From NCBI RefSeq assembly GCF_037948395.1, contig NZ_CP149940.1, forward strand, positions 992,001-1,056,000: a DNA stretch of 64,000 nucleotides, given 5' to 3'. Of this stretch, positions 9,522-20,969 are shown one piece after another. The position numbers were made by a program, and so were the translations under genes. Within the stretch, counting starts at the first letter, position 1; the number at the start of each line of letters is the position of its first letter. The notes below the pieces were generated by a model. The model ran no database searches, was not told where the DNA came from, and worked only from the letters and a program-made list of their open reading frames with translations. Origin of the DNA: Serratia nevei (GTDB lineage: Bacteria; Pseudomonadota; Gammaproteobacteria; Enterobacterales; Enterobacteriaceae).

Positions 9522-10124
9522 TTACAGCTTGGCAGCGTTTTCAGACAGGTATTTTGCAACGCCGTCTGGGGAAGCGCCCATACCTGCTTTGCCTTTTTCC
9601 CACTGAGCCGGGCACACTTCACCGTGCTCTTCGTGGAATTGCAGCGCGTCAACGGTACGGATCATTTCGTCGATGTTACGGCCGATTGGCAGGTCGTTAA
9701 CAACCTGAGCACGCACGATGCCGTCTTTGTCGATCAGGAAGGAGCCGCGCAGCGCAACGCCGGCTTCCGGGTGTTCGATGCCGTAAGCTTTCTGGATTTC
9801 ACGCTTGATGTCAGCAACCATTGCGTATTTCACTTCACCGATGCCGCCTTTGTCGACAGGGGTTTTACGCCATGCGTTGTGGACGAACTCTGAGTCGAAG
9901 GAAACGCCAACCACTTCAACGCCACGCTTCTGGAACTCTTCATAGCGGTGATCGAAAGCGATCAGCTCGGAAGGGCATACGAAGGTGAAGTCCATTGGCC
10001 AGAAGAACAGCACGGCCGGTTTGCCGTTCAGGTGCTTCTTCAGGTTGAAGTTTTCAACGATTTCGCCGCTACCCAGTACGGCAGCTGCAGTGAAGTCAGG
10101 GGCTTGACGAGTTACCAGGACCAT
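9522..10124 (-). CDS. Typical 2-Cys peroxiredoxin (AhpC/Prx1 type)
   Basis: The enzyme reduces hydrogen peroxide and organic peroxides in the cytoplasm. The 200-residue protein carries both hallmark cysteines: the peroxidatic Cys50 in DFTFVCPSE and the resolving Cys171 in GEVCPAQW. The GG-L-G and YF region of AhpC-TSA enzymes is present as GIGEVKYAMV. I placed the start at 10124 (MVLVTRQAP), preceded by AGGAGTAAT, rather than at the 10241 frame extension. Yersinia and Serratia carry this gene in addition to ahpCF; E. coli lacks it here. An OxyR-like half site lies upstream, which fits peroxide induction. No dedicated reductase gene is adjacent. Confidence 0.9.
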   Translation of the reverse strand: MVLVTRQAPDFTAAAVLGSGEIVENFNLKKHLNGKPAVLFFWPMDFTFVCPSELIAFDHRYEEFQKRGVEVVGVSFDSEFVHNAWRKTPVDKGGIGEVKYAMVADIKREIQKAYGIEHPEAGVALRGSFLIDKDGIVRAQVVNDLPIGRNIDEMIRTVDALQFHEEHGEVCPAQWEKGKAGMGASPDGVAKYLSENAAKL

Positions 10125-10172
10125 AATTACTCCTGTAATAGGTGTTAAAGGGTGGATGTAAAAACAAGGGCC

Positions 10173-10178
10173 AGTATA
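10173..10178 (-). promoter_or_regulatory. Likely -10 of the peroxiredoxin promoter
   Basis: On the minus strand TATACT lies about 50 bases before the start codon. The -35 region is poor (TTTATT-like), as expected for an activator-dependent promoter. Confidence 0.45.
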
Positions 10179-10223
10179 GGGGCCGCGACTTGGTGAATAA
10201 AGGGTAAAAGACCAATCGATGAG

Positions 10224-10238
10224 ATAGCTTTCACCTAT
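10224..10238. promoter_or_regulatory. OxyR-like half site upstream of the peroxiredoxin gene
   Basis: ATAG-N7-CTAT matches one half of the OxyR consensus (ATAG-N7-CTAT-N7-ATAG-N7-CTAT) exactly. At the next expected position toward the promoter the sequence is CAAT, three of four matches. The site would lie about 36-72 bases upstream of the predicted transcription start, the usual OxyR activation position. Confidence 0.4.
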
Positions 10239-10353
10239 CAAAGTCGTTGATATAATTTAGCGAGCTTTAAAAATAACCTTTTCCCACAAAAGGGCAAGCG
10301 GCAAAACGTAAATTCTTGCAAGGCGTTGCAATTTCAATGGCTTGGGCTTGACC

Positions 10354-10935
10354 TCAGAGCGCTTTGTCCTTCGCCTGCCGCATCATTTGCGGGTAAAACT
10401 GCCAGAACTGTGTTTCAAGCTGATGATAATGTTGCTCGACGTCGGCGAACGAGCCGGCCAGCGCATCGAGGCGCGGGCGGCGGCTGGCCATGCCCTGCAG
10501 CACCCGGGCGATGAACGGCAATTCGGCGTAGCGCTCCAGCCAGCGTTCCGGCCACAGGTAGCCGTTCAGGTTTTGAAAGCGCGGCGGCGTGAGCGGCAGA
10601 AAAGGTTCGATCTGGCTGCGGGCTTCCTGGGTAAACTGGTGCAGGTCGCGCGAAGGCTCCAGCTGCTGCCAGTGGCGCGCCAGAAAATGGTCCCACACCA
10701 CGTCGAGGGTGATCGGCGCCACGCGGCGGTAGGGGGCGCTGAAATAGTCGCGGCTGGCTTTGACCTGCGGCAGGCTGTCGGTCAGCACGTCGACGCGGCG
10801 GTGCATCATGATGCCGGCCACCACGTCGGGCTGGTAGTCGGCGGCGGGGTTGCCGCGCACGAAATCGGCCAGCAGGTTGCCCAGCAGCGAGCTGTCCGCC
10901 AGCATGGCCAGGTGAAGATGAGCGAGAAAATTCAT
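10354..10935 (-). CDS. acpH: Acyl carrier protein phosphodiesterase AcpH
   Basis: AcpH removes the 4'-phosphopantetheine arm from holo-ACP, giving apo-ACP, and belongs to the HD-like phosphodiesterase group. At 193 residues it equals the E. coli enzyme in length. The opening [10 protein letters not shown], the GIMMHRRVD motif near residue 43 and [11 protein letters not shown] near 80 contain the conserved histidines and aspartates expected for metal binding. It is divergent from queA, as in E. coli. Translation from ATG 10935 follows a GAGGGATG context. Confidence 0.93.
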   Translation of the reverse strand: MNFLAHLHLAMLADSSLLGNLLADFVRGNPAADYQPDVVAGIMMHRRVDVLTDSLPQVKASRDYFSAPYRRVAPITLDVVWDHFLARHWQQLEPSRDLHQFTQEARSQIEPFLPLTPPRFQNLNGYLWPERWLERYAELPFIARVLQGMASRRPRLDALAGSFADVEQHYHQLETQFWQFYPQMMRQAKDKAL

Positions 10936-11055
10936 CCCTCAACTATACCCGAAGTCAGGCAAATCCTCCTTATTTCTTGCCGCTGACCGCCCCCGGCTTT
11001 AGACTAGGCCGCCTGTTTTTTACCAACCAGCCCTAAATTGAAGAAGTGAATACCC

Positions 11056-12126
11056 ATGCGCGTCGCTGATTTTTCGTTTGAACTTCCCGAATCCCTGATT
11101 GCCCACTATCCCCAGGCCGAACGCAGCGCATGCCGCCTGCTGCAGCTGGACGGGCCGAGCGGGGCGCTGACGCACGGCGTATTCACCGATCTGCTGGATA
11201 AGCTGGAAGCCGGCGACCTGCTGGTGTTCAACAATACCCGCGTGATCCCGGCGCGCATGTTCGGCCGCAAGGTCAGCGGCGGCAAGATTGAAGTGCTGGT
11301 GGAGCGCGTGCTGGACGACCATCGCGTGCTGGCGCACGTGCGCGCGTCGAAAGCGCCGAAGCCGGGCGCCGAGCTGCTGTTGGGGGATGACGAGAGCATC
11401 GCCGCCACCATGGTAGCGCGCCACGAGACGCTGTTCGAGCTGCGCTTCAACGACGAGCGCGACGTGTTCACTATCCTCAACGCCGCCGGCCATATGCCGC
11501 TGCCGCCTTATATTGCCCGCCCGGATGAAGACGCGGACCGCGAGCTGTATCAGACGGTCTACAGCGAGAAACCCGGCGCGGTCGCCGCGCCGACCGCCGG
11601 CCTGCACTTCGACGAACCGCTGCTGGCGGCGCTGCGCGCCAAGGGCGTGGAAATGGCGTTCGTGACGCTGCACGTCGGCGCCGGCACCTTCCAGCCGGTG
11701 CGCGTGGAAACCATCGAAGATCACGTGATGCACGCCGAATACGCCGAAGTGCCGCAGGACGTGGTCGATGCGGTGCTGGCCTGCAAGGCGCGCGGCAAAC
11801 GCGTCGTGGCGGTGGGCACCACCTCGGTGCGTTCGCTGGAAAGCGCCGCGGCGGCCAGCAAAGAGGCGCTGATTGCGCCGTTCTTCGGCGATACCAGCAT
11901 CTTTATCTATCCGGGCTATCACTATCAGGTGATCGACGCGCTGGTGACCAATTTCCACCTGCCGGAATCGACCCTGATCATGCTGGTGTCGGCCTTCGCC
12001 GGCTATAAAAATACCATGAACGCCTATCAGCAGGCGGTGGCCGAGCAGTATCGCTTTTTCAGCTACGGTGATGCGATGTTCATCAGCCGTAACCCGCAGG
12101 CGGAAAACGAGTCCGTCGGCGGTTAA
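11056..12126 (+). CDS. queA: S-adenosylmethionine:tRNA ribosyltransferase-isomerase QueA
   Basis: QueA adds the ribosyl part of S-adenosylmethionine to preQ1 in tRNA to make epoxyqueuosine, an unusual use of SAM. The 356-residue length is standard. Family motifs are the N-terminal [29 protein letters not shown] near residue 55, and the central block [15 protein letters not shown] followed by [10 protein letters not shown]. It is the first gene of queA-tgt-yajC-secD-secF, all on the same strand with short gaps. The next gene, tgt, makes its tRNA substrate. Confidence 0.97.
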   Translation: MRVADFSFELPESLIAHYPQAERSACRLLQLDGPSGALTHGVFTDLLDKLEAGDLLVFNNTRVIPARMFGRKVSGGKIEVLVERVLDDHRVLAHVRASKAPKPGAELLLGDDESIAATMVARHETLFELRFNDERDVFTILNAAGHMPLPPYIARPDEDADRELYQTVYSEKPGAVAAPTAGLHFDEPLLAALRAKGVEMAFVTLHVGAGTFQPVRVETIEDHVMHAEYAEVPQDVVDAVLACKARGKRVVAVGTTSVRSLESAAAASKEALIAPFFGDTSIFIYPGYHYQVIDALVTNFHLPESTLIMLVSAFAGYKNTMNAYQQAVAEQYRFFSYGDAMFISRNPQAENESVGG

Positions 12127-13323
<1,197 letters not shown>

Positions 13324-13356
13324 TCTAATAATTGATAACTTAATGAGGGAATTTCA

Positions 13357-13689
13357 ATGAGCTTTTTCATTTCTGACGCCGTCGCATCCGCAGGGGCTCC
13401 GGCTCAGGGAAGCCCGTACTCTCTGATCATTATGCTGGTGGTGTTCGGCCTGATCTTCTACTTCATGATCCTGCGCCCACAGCAGAAGCGCGCTAAAGAT
13501 CACAAGAAGCTGATGGACTCCATCGGTAAAGGCGACGAAGTGCTGACCACCGGCGGCCTGATCGGTCGTGTGACCAAAGTGGCCGACACCGGCATCATCG
13601 CCATCGCGCTGAACGACACCACGGAAGTGATGATCAAGCGTGACTTCGTGGCGGCCGTTCTGCCGAAAGGTACCATGAAGGCCCTGTAA
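13357..13689 (+). CDS. yajC: Sec translocon accessory subunit YajC
   Basis: YajC is a small inner-membrane protein that associates with SecDF. The 110-residue product has one membrane span (about residues 20-40, LIIMLVVFGLIFYFMIL) followed by the signature RPQQKRAKDHK and a soluble domain with GDEVLTTGGLIGRV. Size and order next to secD are as in other gammaproteobacteria. It is read from ATG 13357 with GAGGGAATTTCA upstream. Confidence 0.97.
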   Translation: MSFFISDAVASAGAPAQGSPYSLIIMLVVFGLIFYFMILRPQQKRAKDHKKLMDSIGKGDEVLTTGGLIGRVTKVADTGIIAIALNDTTEVMIKRDFVAAVLPKGTMKAL

Positions 13690-13713
13690 TCTTTTTTCCC
13701 GAAGGGAATTGCC

Positions 13714-15561
13714 GTGCTAAACCGTTATCCTTTGTGGAAGTATCTGATGTTGATCGTCGTGATCCTCGTCGGTCTGCTTTATGCGCTTCCCAACATCTAC
13801 GGTGAGGATCCGGCCGTACAAATCACTGGCGCGCGCGGCGTCGCCGCCAGTGAAACTACGCTGGACCAGGTCCGTACCGTATTAGAAAAAGACAACATCG
13901 CGAGCAAGTCGATTGCGCTGGAAAATGGCGCCATCCTGGCTCGCTTTAAAGATCCTGACGTTCAGCTGCGCGCCCGCGAAGCGCTGGTGACCGAGCTGGG
14001 TGACAAATTCGTCGTGGCGCTGAACCTGGCGCCGGCCACGCCGACCTGGCTGGCCATGCTGGGCGCAGAGCCGATGAAACTCGGCCTGGACCTGCGCGGC
14101 GGCGTGCACTTCCTGATGGAAGTGGACATGGACACCGCGCTGAGCAAGCTGCAGGAACAGACCATGGATACCCTGCGCAGCGAGCTGCGCGAGAAGGGCA
14201 TTCCTTATGCGTCTATCCGCAAGCTGGACAACAACGGCGTGGAAGTTCGCTTCCGTGACGATGCGGCCCGCGATCAGGCCATCAGCTACATCGGCCCGCG
14301 TCAGCGCGATCTGGTGCTGTCCGCCAACGGCGCCAACACCATGAAAGCCAGCCTGACGGATGCCCGTCTGAGCGAAGCGCGCGAATACGCCGTCCAGCAG
14401 AACATCACTATCCTGCGTAACCGCGTCAACCAGCTCGGCGTCGCCGAACCGCTGGTGCAGCGCCAGGGCGCCGACCGCATCGTGGTCGAGCTGCCGGGCA
14501 TTCAGGACACCGCGCGCGCCAAAGAAATTCTGGGCGCCACCGCGACCCTGGAGTTCCGTCTGGTGAACACCAATGCGGACGCCACTGCGGCGGCCAACGG
14601 CCGCGTGCCTGGCGATTCCGAGGTGAAATACACCCGTGACGGCCAGCCGATCGTGCTGTACAAGCGCGTGATCCTGACCGGTGATCACATCACCGACTCT
14701 ACCTCGAGCACCGACGAATACAACCAGCCGCAGGTTAACATCTCGCTGGACAGCGCCGGCGGCACGTCCATGTCCAACTTCACCAAGGACAACATCGGCA
14801 AGCCGATGGCGACCCTGTTCGTGGAGTATAAGGACAGCGGCAAGAAAGACGCCAATGGCCGCGCGGTGCTGGTGAAACAGGAAGAAGTGATCAACGTGGC
14901 GAACATTCAGTCGCGTCTGGGCAACAGCTTCCGCATCACCGGTATCGGCAACCCGAACGAAGCGCGTCAGCTTTCGCTGCTGCTGCGTGCGGGCGCGCTG
15001 ATCGCGCCGATTCAGATCGTCGAAGAGCGCACCATCGGTCCAACCCTGGGTCAGCAGAACATTACCCAAGGTCTGGAAGCCTGTCTGTGGGGCCTGGTGG
15101 CGTCCATCGTCTTCATGGTGGTCTGGTACCGTAAGTTCGGCGTGATCGCCACCACGGCGCTGGTCGCCAACCTGGTGCTGATCGTCGGCGTGATGTCCCT
15201 GTTGCCAGGGGCGACGCTGACCATGCCGGGCATTGCCGGGATCGTGTTGACGCTGGCGGTGGCGGTTGACGCCAACGTACTGATTAACGAACGTATCAAG
15301 GAAGAGCTGAAGAACGGCAGGTCCGTTCAGCAGGCGATCCATGAAGGCTATAAAGGCGCGTTCTCCAGTATCGTCGACGCCAACATCACCACGCTGATCA
15401 CCGCGGTCATCCTGTACGCAGTGGGCACCGGTTCGATCAAAGGCTTTGCGATCACCACCGCTATCGGTGTGGCGACGTCCATGTTCACCGCGATTGTCGG
15501 TACCCGTGCCATCGTCAACCTGCTTTACGGCGGCAAACGCATTAACAAGCTGTCTATCTGA
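13714..15561 (+). CDS. secD: Protein translocase subunit SecD
   Basis: SecD works with SecF as a proton-driven RND-type motor that pulls exported proteins out of SecYEG on the periplasmic side. The 615-residue protein has one N-terminal span, a large periplasmic part beginning with [14 protein letters not shown] (the P1 signature), and five C-terminal spans that include [20 protein letters not shown], the RND motif with the charged residues of the proton path. The start is GTG 13714 with AGGGAA upstream. Eleven bases separate it from secF. Confidence 0.97.
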   Translation: MLNRYPLWKYLMLIVVILVGLLYALPNIYGEDPAVQITGARGVAASETTLDQVRTVLEKDNIASKSIALENGAILARFKDPDVQLRAREALVTELGDKFVVALNLAPATPTWLAMLGAEPMKLGLDLRGGVHFLMEVDMDTALSKLQEQTMDTLRSELREKGIPYASIRKLDNNGVEVRFRDDAARDQAISYIGPRQRDLVLSANGANTMKASLTDARLSEAREYAVQQNITILRNRVNQLGVAEPLVQRQGADRIVVELPGIQDTARAKEILGATATLEFRLVNTNADATAAANGRVPGDSEVKYTRDGQPIVLYKRVILTGDHITDSTSSTDEYNQPQVNISLDSAGGTSMSNFTKDNIGKPMATLFVEYKDSGKKDANGRAVLVKQEEVINVANIQSRLGNSFRITGIGNPNEARQLSLLLRAGALIAPIQIVEERTIGPTLGQQNITQGLEACLWGLVASIVFMVVWYRKFGVIATTALVANLVLIVGVMSLLPGATLTMPGIAGIVLTLAVAVDANVLINERIKEELKNGRSVQQAIHEGYKGAFSSIVDANITTLITAVILYAVGTGSIKGFAITTAIGVATSMFTAIVGTRAIVNLLYGGKRINKLSI

Positions 15562-15571
15562 GGAGTGCGTT

Positions 15572-16540
15572 GTGGCACAGGATTATACTGTTGAGCAACT
15601 CAACTACGGCCGTAAAGTCTACGACTTTATGCGCTGGGACTACGTGGCCTTCGGCATCTCGTTGCTGCTGTTGGTCGCGTCGATCGTCACCATGTCGGTG
15701 CGCGGGTTTAACTGGGGTCTGGATTTCACCGGCGGTACGGTGATTGAAATCAACCTGGAGAAGCCGGCCAATCTCGACCTGATGCGCGATACGCTGGAGA
15801 AGGCCGGGTTCCAGGATCCGATCATCCAGAACTTCGGCAGCAGCCGCGACGTGATGGTGCGCATGCCACCGGCGACCGGCACCGCAGGCCAGGAACTGGG
15901 CAACAAGGTGATCGGCGTGATCAACGACTCGGTGGATAAAAACGCCACCGTGAAGCGCATTGAGTTCGTCGGCCCGAGCGTGGGCAGCGAGCTGGCGCAA
16001 ACCGGCGGCATGGCGCTGCTGGTGGCGTTGATCTGTATCCTGATCTACGTCGGTTTCCGCTTCGAATGGCGCCTGGCGCTGGGGGCGGTTATCGCGCTGG
16101 CGCACGACGTGATCATCACGCTGGGCGTGCTGTCGCTGTTCCACATCGAGATTGACCTGACCATCGTCGCGTCCCTGATGTCGGTTATCGGTTACTCGCT
16201 GAACGACAGCATCGTGGTTTCCGACCGTATTCGTGAGAACTTCCGCAAGATCCGCCGCGGCACGCCTTACGAAATCATGAACGTGTCGTTGACCCAGACG
16301 CTGAGCCGTACGCTGATGACTTCCGGGACCACCCTGATGGTGGTGCTGATGCTGTACATCTTCGGTGGCGCGATGCTGCAAGGCTTCTCGCTGGCGATGC
16401 TGATCGGCGTGTCGATCGGTACCGTTTCCTCCATCTACGTCGCGTCCGCGCTGGCGTTGAAGCTGGGGATGAAACGCGAACACATGCTGCAGCAAAAAGT
16501 GGAAAAAGAGGGCGCAGATCAGCCTTCGATTCTGCCTTAA
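15572..16540 (+). CDS. secF: Protein translocase subunit SecF
   Basis: SecF is the partner of SecD in the inner membrane. The product has 322 residues when started at GTG 15572, which follows GAGGAG closely and matches the family start ([13 protein letters not shown]); the longer open frame from 15446 overlaps secD and is not used. The motif [11 protein letters not shown] occurs after the first span, and [21 protein letters not shown] is the RND-type D-R signature. The gene ends the queA operon before a strong terminator. Confidence 0.97.
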   Translation: MAQDYTVEQLNYGRKVYDFMRWDYVAFGISLLLLVASIVTMSVRGFNWGLDFTGGTVIEINLEKPANLDLMRDTLEKAGFQDPIIQNFGSSRDVMVRMPPATGTAGQELGNKVIGVINDSVDKNATVKRIEFVGPSVGSELAQTGGMALLVALICILIYVGFRFEWRLALGAVIALAHDVIITLGVLSLFHIEIDLTIVASLMSVIGYSLNDSIVVSDRIRENFRKIRRGTPYEIMNVSLTQTLSRTLMTSGTTLMVVLMLYIFGGAMLQGFSLAMLIGVSIGTVSSIYVASALALKLGMKREHMLQQKVEKEGADQPSILP

Positions 16541-16566
16541 CCGCCGCAGTATTCAGCGAAATGAGA

Positions 16567-16594
16567 AGGAGCGCCGATGGCGCTCCTTTTTTTT
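16567..16594 (+). terminator. Terminator of the queA-secF operon
   Basis: AGGAGCGCC/GGCGCTCCT with a GAT-side loop is followed by eight T. It lies shortly after secF. Confidence 0.9.
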
Positions 16595-16604
16595 GCTTCG
16601 GGTT

Positions 16605-17165
16605 TCAGTACGGCTGCACCACCGCCGGTTGGGCGGTCGAAACCAGACTGTGCAGGCGGATATAGCCCAGCTGTTCCGGCGTCAGGCCGCTGAAGCGCAG
16701 TTCGAAGTCCTGGCCGGGTTTTGGCAGCAGTGAATCGGCGCTGGCGATCGGTTGCGACAGCGCCTCGGCGGTCAACGGCCGGCCGGTGGCTTCATCCAGT
16801 GGGCCCCATTCCACCACCGCGTTGAACGGCGGCAGCGTGGCCTGCGAGAGGATGCGCACATGCAGCTGCGCCTGCGTGCCGTTGGCTTCGCTCTTGATGT
16901 GGCTCAGCGAAACGCTCAGTTCGCCGAGGCTGCTCTGCAAACGGGCGGCGCTCCGGGCTGCTGGCAGCAGGTAGACGCCGTTGTCGGAGTGCTGATTGAG
17001 CTGATTCTGCCGCTCCAGCGCGGTGGTTTGATCGGTCAGCACGCTCACTTTCTGGTTCAGCGCGGCGACCTGATGGCGCAGCTGAGGCACGGCGGCGTTG
17101 TGCGCGCAGCCCGTCAACAACACGGCGGCGGCGAGCAGGGCGATTTTGGGGTAACAGGTTGTCAT
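16605..17165 (-). CDS. yajI: Lipoprotein YajI (DUF3251 type)
   Basis: The 186-residue protein begins with a signal peptide and lipobox LLTGC, making Cys20 the lipidated residue. A heptad-like region follows (QVAALNQKVSVLTDQTTALERQNQLNQ, about residues 32-58), probably a short coiled coil, and then a beta-rich domain. Length, position between secF and nrdR, and the lipoprotein start agree with E. coli YajI; in E. coli tsx also lies in this gap but is missing here. Function is unknown in the family. Confidence 0.8.
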   Translation of the reverse strand: MTTCYPKIALLAAAVLLTGCAHNAAVPQLRHQVAALNQKVSVLTDQTTALERQNQLNQHSDNGVYLLPAARSAARLQSSLGELSVSLSHIKSEANGTQAQLHVRILSQATLPPFNAVVEWGPLDEATGRPLTAEALSQPIASADSLLPKPGQDFELRFSGLTPEQLGYIRLHSLVSTAQPAVVQPY

Positions 17166-17340
17166 GTCGGCGATTTCCTATGCTGAATCTCCTGCTATCA
17201 GCTTAGTCCGCCCGGAGGGGAAAGTCATATCGGTGCCGCTTCCTGGCCGCGTGTCGCAACAAATGGCCGCCGCCCTTTGTTGTGGCTGCACTTCGGGGTA
17301 AACTGCTTTTATCTATAAAAAACGTTTATCAGGACGTGTT

Positions 17341-17790
17341 ATGCATTGCCCTTTCTGCGCCGCCGTTGATACCAAAGTCATTGATTCCCGCCTGGTGGGG
17401 GACGGTTCGCAAGTGCGCCGTCGCCGCCAGTGTCTGGTGTGCAATGAACGCTTCACCACCTTTGAGGTGGCCGAGCTGGTGATGCCGCGAGTGATTAAAA
17501 GCGATGAGGTGCGCGAGCCGTTCAACGAAGACAAACTGCGCCGCGGCATGCTGAAAGCGCTGGAAAAGCGCCCGGTCAGCTCGGACGACGTGGAAAACGC
17601 CCTTAACCATATCAAATCCCAACTGCGCGCCACCGGCGAACGCGAAGTGCCGACCAAGTTGGTGGGCAATCTGGTGATGGACGCGCTGAAAAAGCTGGAT
17701 AAGGTCGCCTATATTCGCTTCGCGTCGGTGTACCGCAGCTTCGAAGACGTGCGCGAGTTCGGCGAAGAGATTGCCCGCCTGCAAGACTAA
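17341..17790 (+). CDS. nrdR: Transcriptional repressor NrdR
   Basis: NrdR represses ribonucleotide reductase operons when dATP is high. The 149-residue protein has the N-terminal zinc ribbon (MHCPFC with CLVC about 28 residues later) and then an ATP-cone domain ([19 protein letters not shown], about 50-70). It sits ten bases upstream of ribD, the normal enterobacterial arrangement, and heads nrdR-ribD-ribH-nusB-thiL-pgpA. Confidence 0.97.
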   Translation: MHCPFCAAVDTKVIDSRLVGDGSQVRRRRQCLVCNERFTTFEVAELVMPRVIKSDEVREPFNEDKLRRGMLKALEKRPVSSDDVENALNHIKSQLRATGEREVPTKLVGNLVMDALKKLDKVAYIRFASVYRSFEDVREFGEEIARLQD

Positions 17791-17800
17791 AGGATCTTTC

Positions 17801-18910
17801 ATGCATCACGACGAATTTTACATGGCGCGCGCCTTCGAACTGGCGCGGTTGGGGCGTTTTACCACCGCGCCCAATCCGAACGTCGGCTGCGTTATCGTGC
17901 GCGACGGCGAAATTGTCGGTGAAGGCTACCATCTGCGCGCCGGCGAGCCGCACGCGGAAGTGCACGCGCTGCGCATGGCGGGCGACAAGGCGCGCGGCGC
18001 CACCGCCTATGTTACGCTCGAGCCGTGCAGCCATCACGGCCGCACGCCGCCCTGCGCCGATGCGCTGGTGGCCGCCGGCGTGACGCGGGTGGTCGCGGCG
18101 ATGCAAGATCCTAACCCGCAGGTGGCGGGGCGCGGGCTGTACAAGCTGCAGCAGGCCGGCCTCGAGGTGCGGCACGGCCTGATGCTGGCCGAGGCCGAAT
18201 CGGTCAATCTGGGCTTCCTCAAGCGCATGCGCACCGGCTTCCCTTACGTGCAGCTGAAGCTGGGCGCGTCGCTGGACGGCCGCACGGCGATGGCCTCCGG
18301 CGAGAGCCAGTGGATCACCTCACCCGAAGCGCGTCAGGACGTGCAGCGCCTGCGCGCGCAGAGCGCCGCCATTCTCAGCACCAGCGCCACCGTGCTGGCG
18401 GACGATCCGTCGCTGACGGTGCGTTGGGATGAATTGGACGCCGAGACGCAGCGCCTCTATCCGCGCGACAATCTACGCCAGCCGCTGCGCATCCTGCTCG
18501 ACAGCCAAAACCGCATTACCCCGCAGCACCGCGTGGTGCAGCAGCCTGGCGCCACCTGGCTGGCACGCCTGCAGGCGGATGAACAGGCCTGGCCGCAAGA
18601 CGTTGAGCAGTTTATCTGCCCGGCGCACGGCGGCGGCGTCGATCTGGTGGTGATGATGATGCTGTTGGCCAAGCGCCAGGTGAATTCAATCTGGGTGGAG
18701 GCGGGCGCATCGCTGGCCGGCGCGCTGCTGCAGGCCGGCCTGGTGGATGAGCTCATTTTGTACATCGCGCCGAAACTGTTGGGCGATAATGGCCGTGGCC
18801 TGTGCCACCTGCCGGGCCTGGAGCGATTGGCCGACGCGCCGGAATTCGTCTTTAGCGACGTGCGTCAGGTCGGCCCCGATCTGCGTTTGCGCCTGCGGGC
18901 GAAACACTGA
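17801..18910 (+). CDS. ribD: Riboflavin biosynthesis deaminase/reductase RibD
   Basis: RibD carries out two steps of riboflavin synthesis: deamination of the pyrimidine ring and reduction of the ribosyl chain. The 369-residue protein contains the cytidine-deaminase-type zinc motif HAEVHAL (about residue 50) with PCSHHGRTPPC (about 76-86), then a reductase domain with LKLGASLDGRTA (about 155) and IWVEAGASLAGALL near the end. The ATG at 17801 follows AAAGGATC; an alternative Met lies seven codons in. It is followed by ribH. Confidence 0.96.
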   Translation: MHHDEFYMARAFELARLGRFTTAPNPNVGCVIVRDGEIVGEGYHLRAGEPHAEVHALRMAGDKARGATAYVTLEPCSHHGRTPPCADALVAAGVTRVVAAMQDPNPQVAGRGLYKLQQAGLEVRHGLMLAEAESVNLGFLKRMRTGFPYVQLKLGASLDGRTAMASGESQWITSPEARQDVQRLRAQSAAILSTSATVLADDPSLTVRWDELDAETQRLYPRDNLRQPLRILLDSQNRITPQHRVVQQPGATWLARLQADEQAWPQDVEQFICPAHGGGVDLVVMMMLLAKRQVNSIWVEAGASLAGALLQAGLVDELILYIAPKLLGDNGRGLCHLPGLERLADAPEFVFSDVRQVGPDLRLRLRAKH

Positions 18911-19017
18911 ATCTCGCGCCCGCGCGCCGGTTTTACAAAAGCGCCGCGCAGGCGATGAAAGAATATGATAGAATCCGCCCCCCTGCGGGGTATTGAACCC
19001 ATTTTTAAGGAAAGCCC

Positions 19018-19488
19018 ATGAAAGTTATCGAAGGTGTTGTTGCTACTCCAAATGCCCGTGTGGCGATCGCAATTGCACGTTTTAACAATTTCATCAACGA
19101 CAGCCTGCTGGAAGGCGCCATCGACGCGCTGAAACGCATTGGTCAGGTTGCTGACGACAACATCACCGTTGTCTGGGTCCCGGGCGCTTACGAGCTGCCG
19201 CTGACGGCGAGCGTATTGGCCAAAACCGGCAAATACGACGCGGTTATCGCGCTGGGCACCGTTATCCGTGGGGGCACCGCGCACTTCGAATATGTGGCGG
19301 GCGAAGCCAGCTCCGGCATCGGCAACGTTGCGATGAATGCCGAAATCCCGGTTGCTTTTGGCGTGCTGACCACCGAAAGCATCGAGCAGGCGATCGAACG
19401 CGCCGGCACCAAAGCGGGCAACAAGGGCGCTGAAGCCGCGCTGACCGCACTTGAAATGATTAATGTTATCAAAGCTATTAAAGCCTGA
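19018..19488 (+). CDS. ribH: 6,7-dimethyl-8-ribityllumazine synthase
   Basis: This enzyme condenses the RibD-derived ribitylamino-uracil with a four-carbon phosphate to make lumazine, the riboflavin precursor. The 156-residue product has family motifs [36 protein letters not shown] and the TTE segment [10 protein letters not shown]. It usually forms a 60-subunit capsid-like shell. It follows ribD by about 107 bases, a gap with a CCCC/GGGG hairpin, and precedes nusB by 20 bases. Confidence 0.97.
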   Translation: MKVIEGVVATPNARVAIAIARFNNFINDSLLEGAIDALKRIGQVADDNITVVWVPGAYELPLTASVLAKTGKYDAVIALGTVIRGGTAHFEYVAGEASSGIGNVAMNAEIPVAFGVLTTESIEQAIERAGTKAGNKGAEAALTALEMINVIKAIKA

Positions 19489-19508
19489 ATTTAGTTAAGG
19501 GGAATTCC

Positions 19509-19925
19509 GTGAAACCTGCTGCTCGTCGCCGCGCTCGTGAGTGCGCTGTTCAAGCGCTTTACTCTTGGCAGTTGTCTAAAAACGACCTTGCCGATGTTGA
19601 ACACCAGTTCCTGACGGAGCAGGATGTCAAAGATGTTGACGTCGCCTATTTTCGCGAGTTGCTGTCCGGCGCGGCAGTGAATGCAGGTATGCTGGACGAA
19701 CTGATGGCGCCTTACCTGTCGCGTCAGCTCGAAGAGCTGGGCCAGGTGGAGCGCGCGGTGCTGCGCGTCGCGCTGTTTGAACTGAAAATGCGCGAGGATG
19801 TCCCTTACAAGGTGGCAATCAACGAAGCGATCGAACTGGCGAAAACCTTCGGCGCGGAAGACAGCCACAAGTTTGTGAACGGCGTGCTGGATAAAGTGGC
19901 GCCAACCCTTCGCAAGAAAAAGTAA
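19509..19925 (+). CDS. nusB: Transcription antitermination factor NusB
   Basis: NusB binds boxA RNA with S10 (NusE) and supports antitermination in rRNA operons. The 138-residue all-helical protein begins [21 protein letters not shown], the typical RNA-binding arginine-rich start. The start codon is GTG 19509 with AAGGGGAA upstream. Later motifs [15 protein letters not shown] and [10 protein letters not shown] are conserved. The ribH-nusB link is shared by many gammaproteobacteria. Confidence 0.97.
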   Translation: MKPAARRRARECAVQALYSWQLSKNDLADVEHQFLTEQDVKDVDVAYFRELLSGAAVNAGMLDELMAPYLSRQLEELGQVERAVLRVALFELKMREDVPYKVAINEAIELAKTFGAEDSHKFVNGVLDKVAPTLRKKK

Positions 19926-19930
19926 AACTT

Positions 19931-19960
19931 TAAGGCCGGCATTCCCGGCCTTAATTTCTT
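19931..19960 (+). terminator. Weak terminator or attenuator between nusB and thiL
   Basis: AAGGCCGG/CCGGCCTT forms an eight-base stem followed by a mixed AATTTCTT run. It lies in the 51-base nusB-thiL gap, so it may only partly separate the genes. Confidence 0.6.
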
Positions 19961-19976
19961 CTAGTGGAATATCGAT

Positions 19977-20969
19977 ATGGCATGCGGCGAATTTGACCTC
20001 ATTGCCCGCTATTTTGACCGGTTTAAGCGCGTGCGCCGGGATGTACAGTTGGGCATTGGAGATGACTGCGCACTGCTGGCAGTGCCGGAAAAACAGCTGG
20101 TGGCCGTCAGTACCGATACGTTGGTCGCGGGCATTCACTTCCTGCCGGACATCGATCCGGCCGATCTCGGCTATAAGGCGCTGGCGGTCAATCTGAGCGA
20201 TCTGGCGGCGATGGGCGCCGATCCGGCCTGGCTTTCGCTGGCGCTGACCCTGCCGGAGGTGGACGAGCCCTGGCTGAAGGCCTTCAGCGACAGCCTGTTC
20301 GACCAGCTCAACTATTACGGCATGCAACTGATCGGCGGCGATACCACGCGCGGCCCGCTGAGCATGACGTTGACCATTCAGGGGCTGATCCCGGCCGGCC
20401 GGGCGCTGACCCGCAGCGGTGCGCGCATCGGCGACTGGATCTATGTGACCGGCACGCTGGGCGACAGCGCCGCCGGTCTGGCGATCCTGCAGGATCGCCT
20501 GGCGGTGAAGGATGCGGCGGCGCGCGATTATCTGGTCGCCCGCCATCTGCGGCCGCAGCCGCGGGTGCTGCAGGGGCAGGCGCTGCGGGATCTGGCCAGC
20601 TCGGCGATCGACATCTCCGACGGCCTGATTTCCGATCTGAAGCATATCCTGAAGGCCAGCGACTGTGGCGCGCGCATCGTGCTGGACGAGCTGCCGATGT
20701 CGCAGGCGCTGAGCAGCCACGCCGATGCCGAGCAGGCGCTGCGCTGGGCGCTGGCGGGCGGTGAAGATTACGAACTGTGCTTCACCGTGCCGGAGATCAA
20801 CCGCGGCGCGCTGGAAGTGGCGCTGAGCCACCTCGGGGCCGACTACACCTGCATCGGCCAAATTGGCCCGCTGTCTGAAGGCATCCGCTATTATCGCAAC
20901 GACGAAGCGGTAGAGCTGGATTGGATTGGGTTCGATCATTTCAACGCGGAGCCGGGCACCCATGGATGA
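19977..20969 (+). CDS. thiL: Thiamine-monophosphate kinase ThiL
   Basis: ThiL phosphorylates thiamine monophosphate to the active cofactor thiamine diphosphate. The 330-residue protein has the PurM-like fold motifs [19 protein letters not shown], the metal-binding [14 protein letters not shown], and the C-terminal [11 protein letters not shown]. The ATG at 19977 follows a short GGAA; family members start within a few residues. Its last eight bases overlap the start of pgpA, indicating translational coupling. Confidence 0.95.
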   Translation: MACGEFDLIARYFDRFKRVRRDVQLGIGDDCALLAVPEKQLVAVSTDTLVAGIHFLPDIDPADLGYKALAVNLSDLAAMGADPAWLSLALTLPEVDEPWLKAFSDSLFDQLNYYGMQLIGGDTTRGPLSMTLTIQGLIPAGRALTRSGARIGDWIYVTGTLGDSAAGLAILQDRLAVKDAAARDYLVARHLRPQPRVLQGQALRDLASSAIDISDGLISDLKHILKASDCGARIVLDELPMSQALSSHADAEQALRWALAGGEDYELCFTVPEINRGALEVALSHLGADYTCIGQIGPLSEGIRYYRNDEAVELDWIGFDHFNAEPGTHG

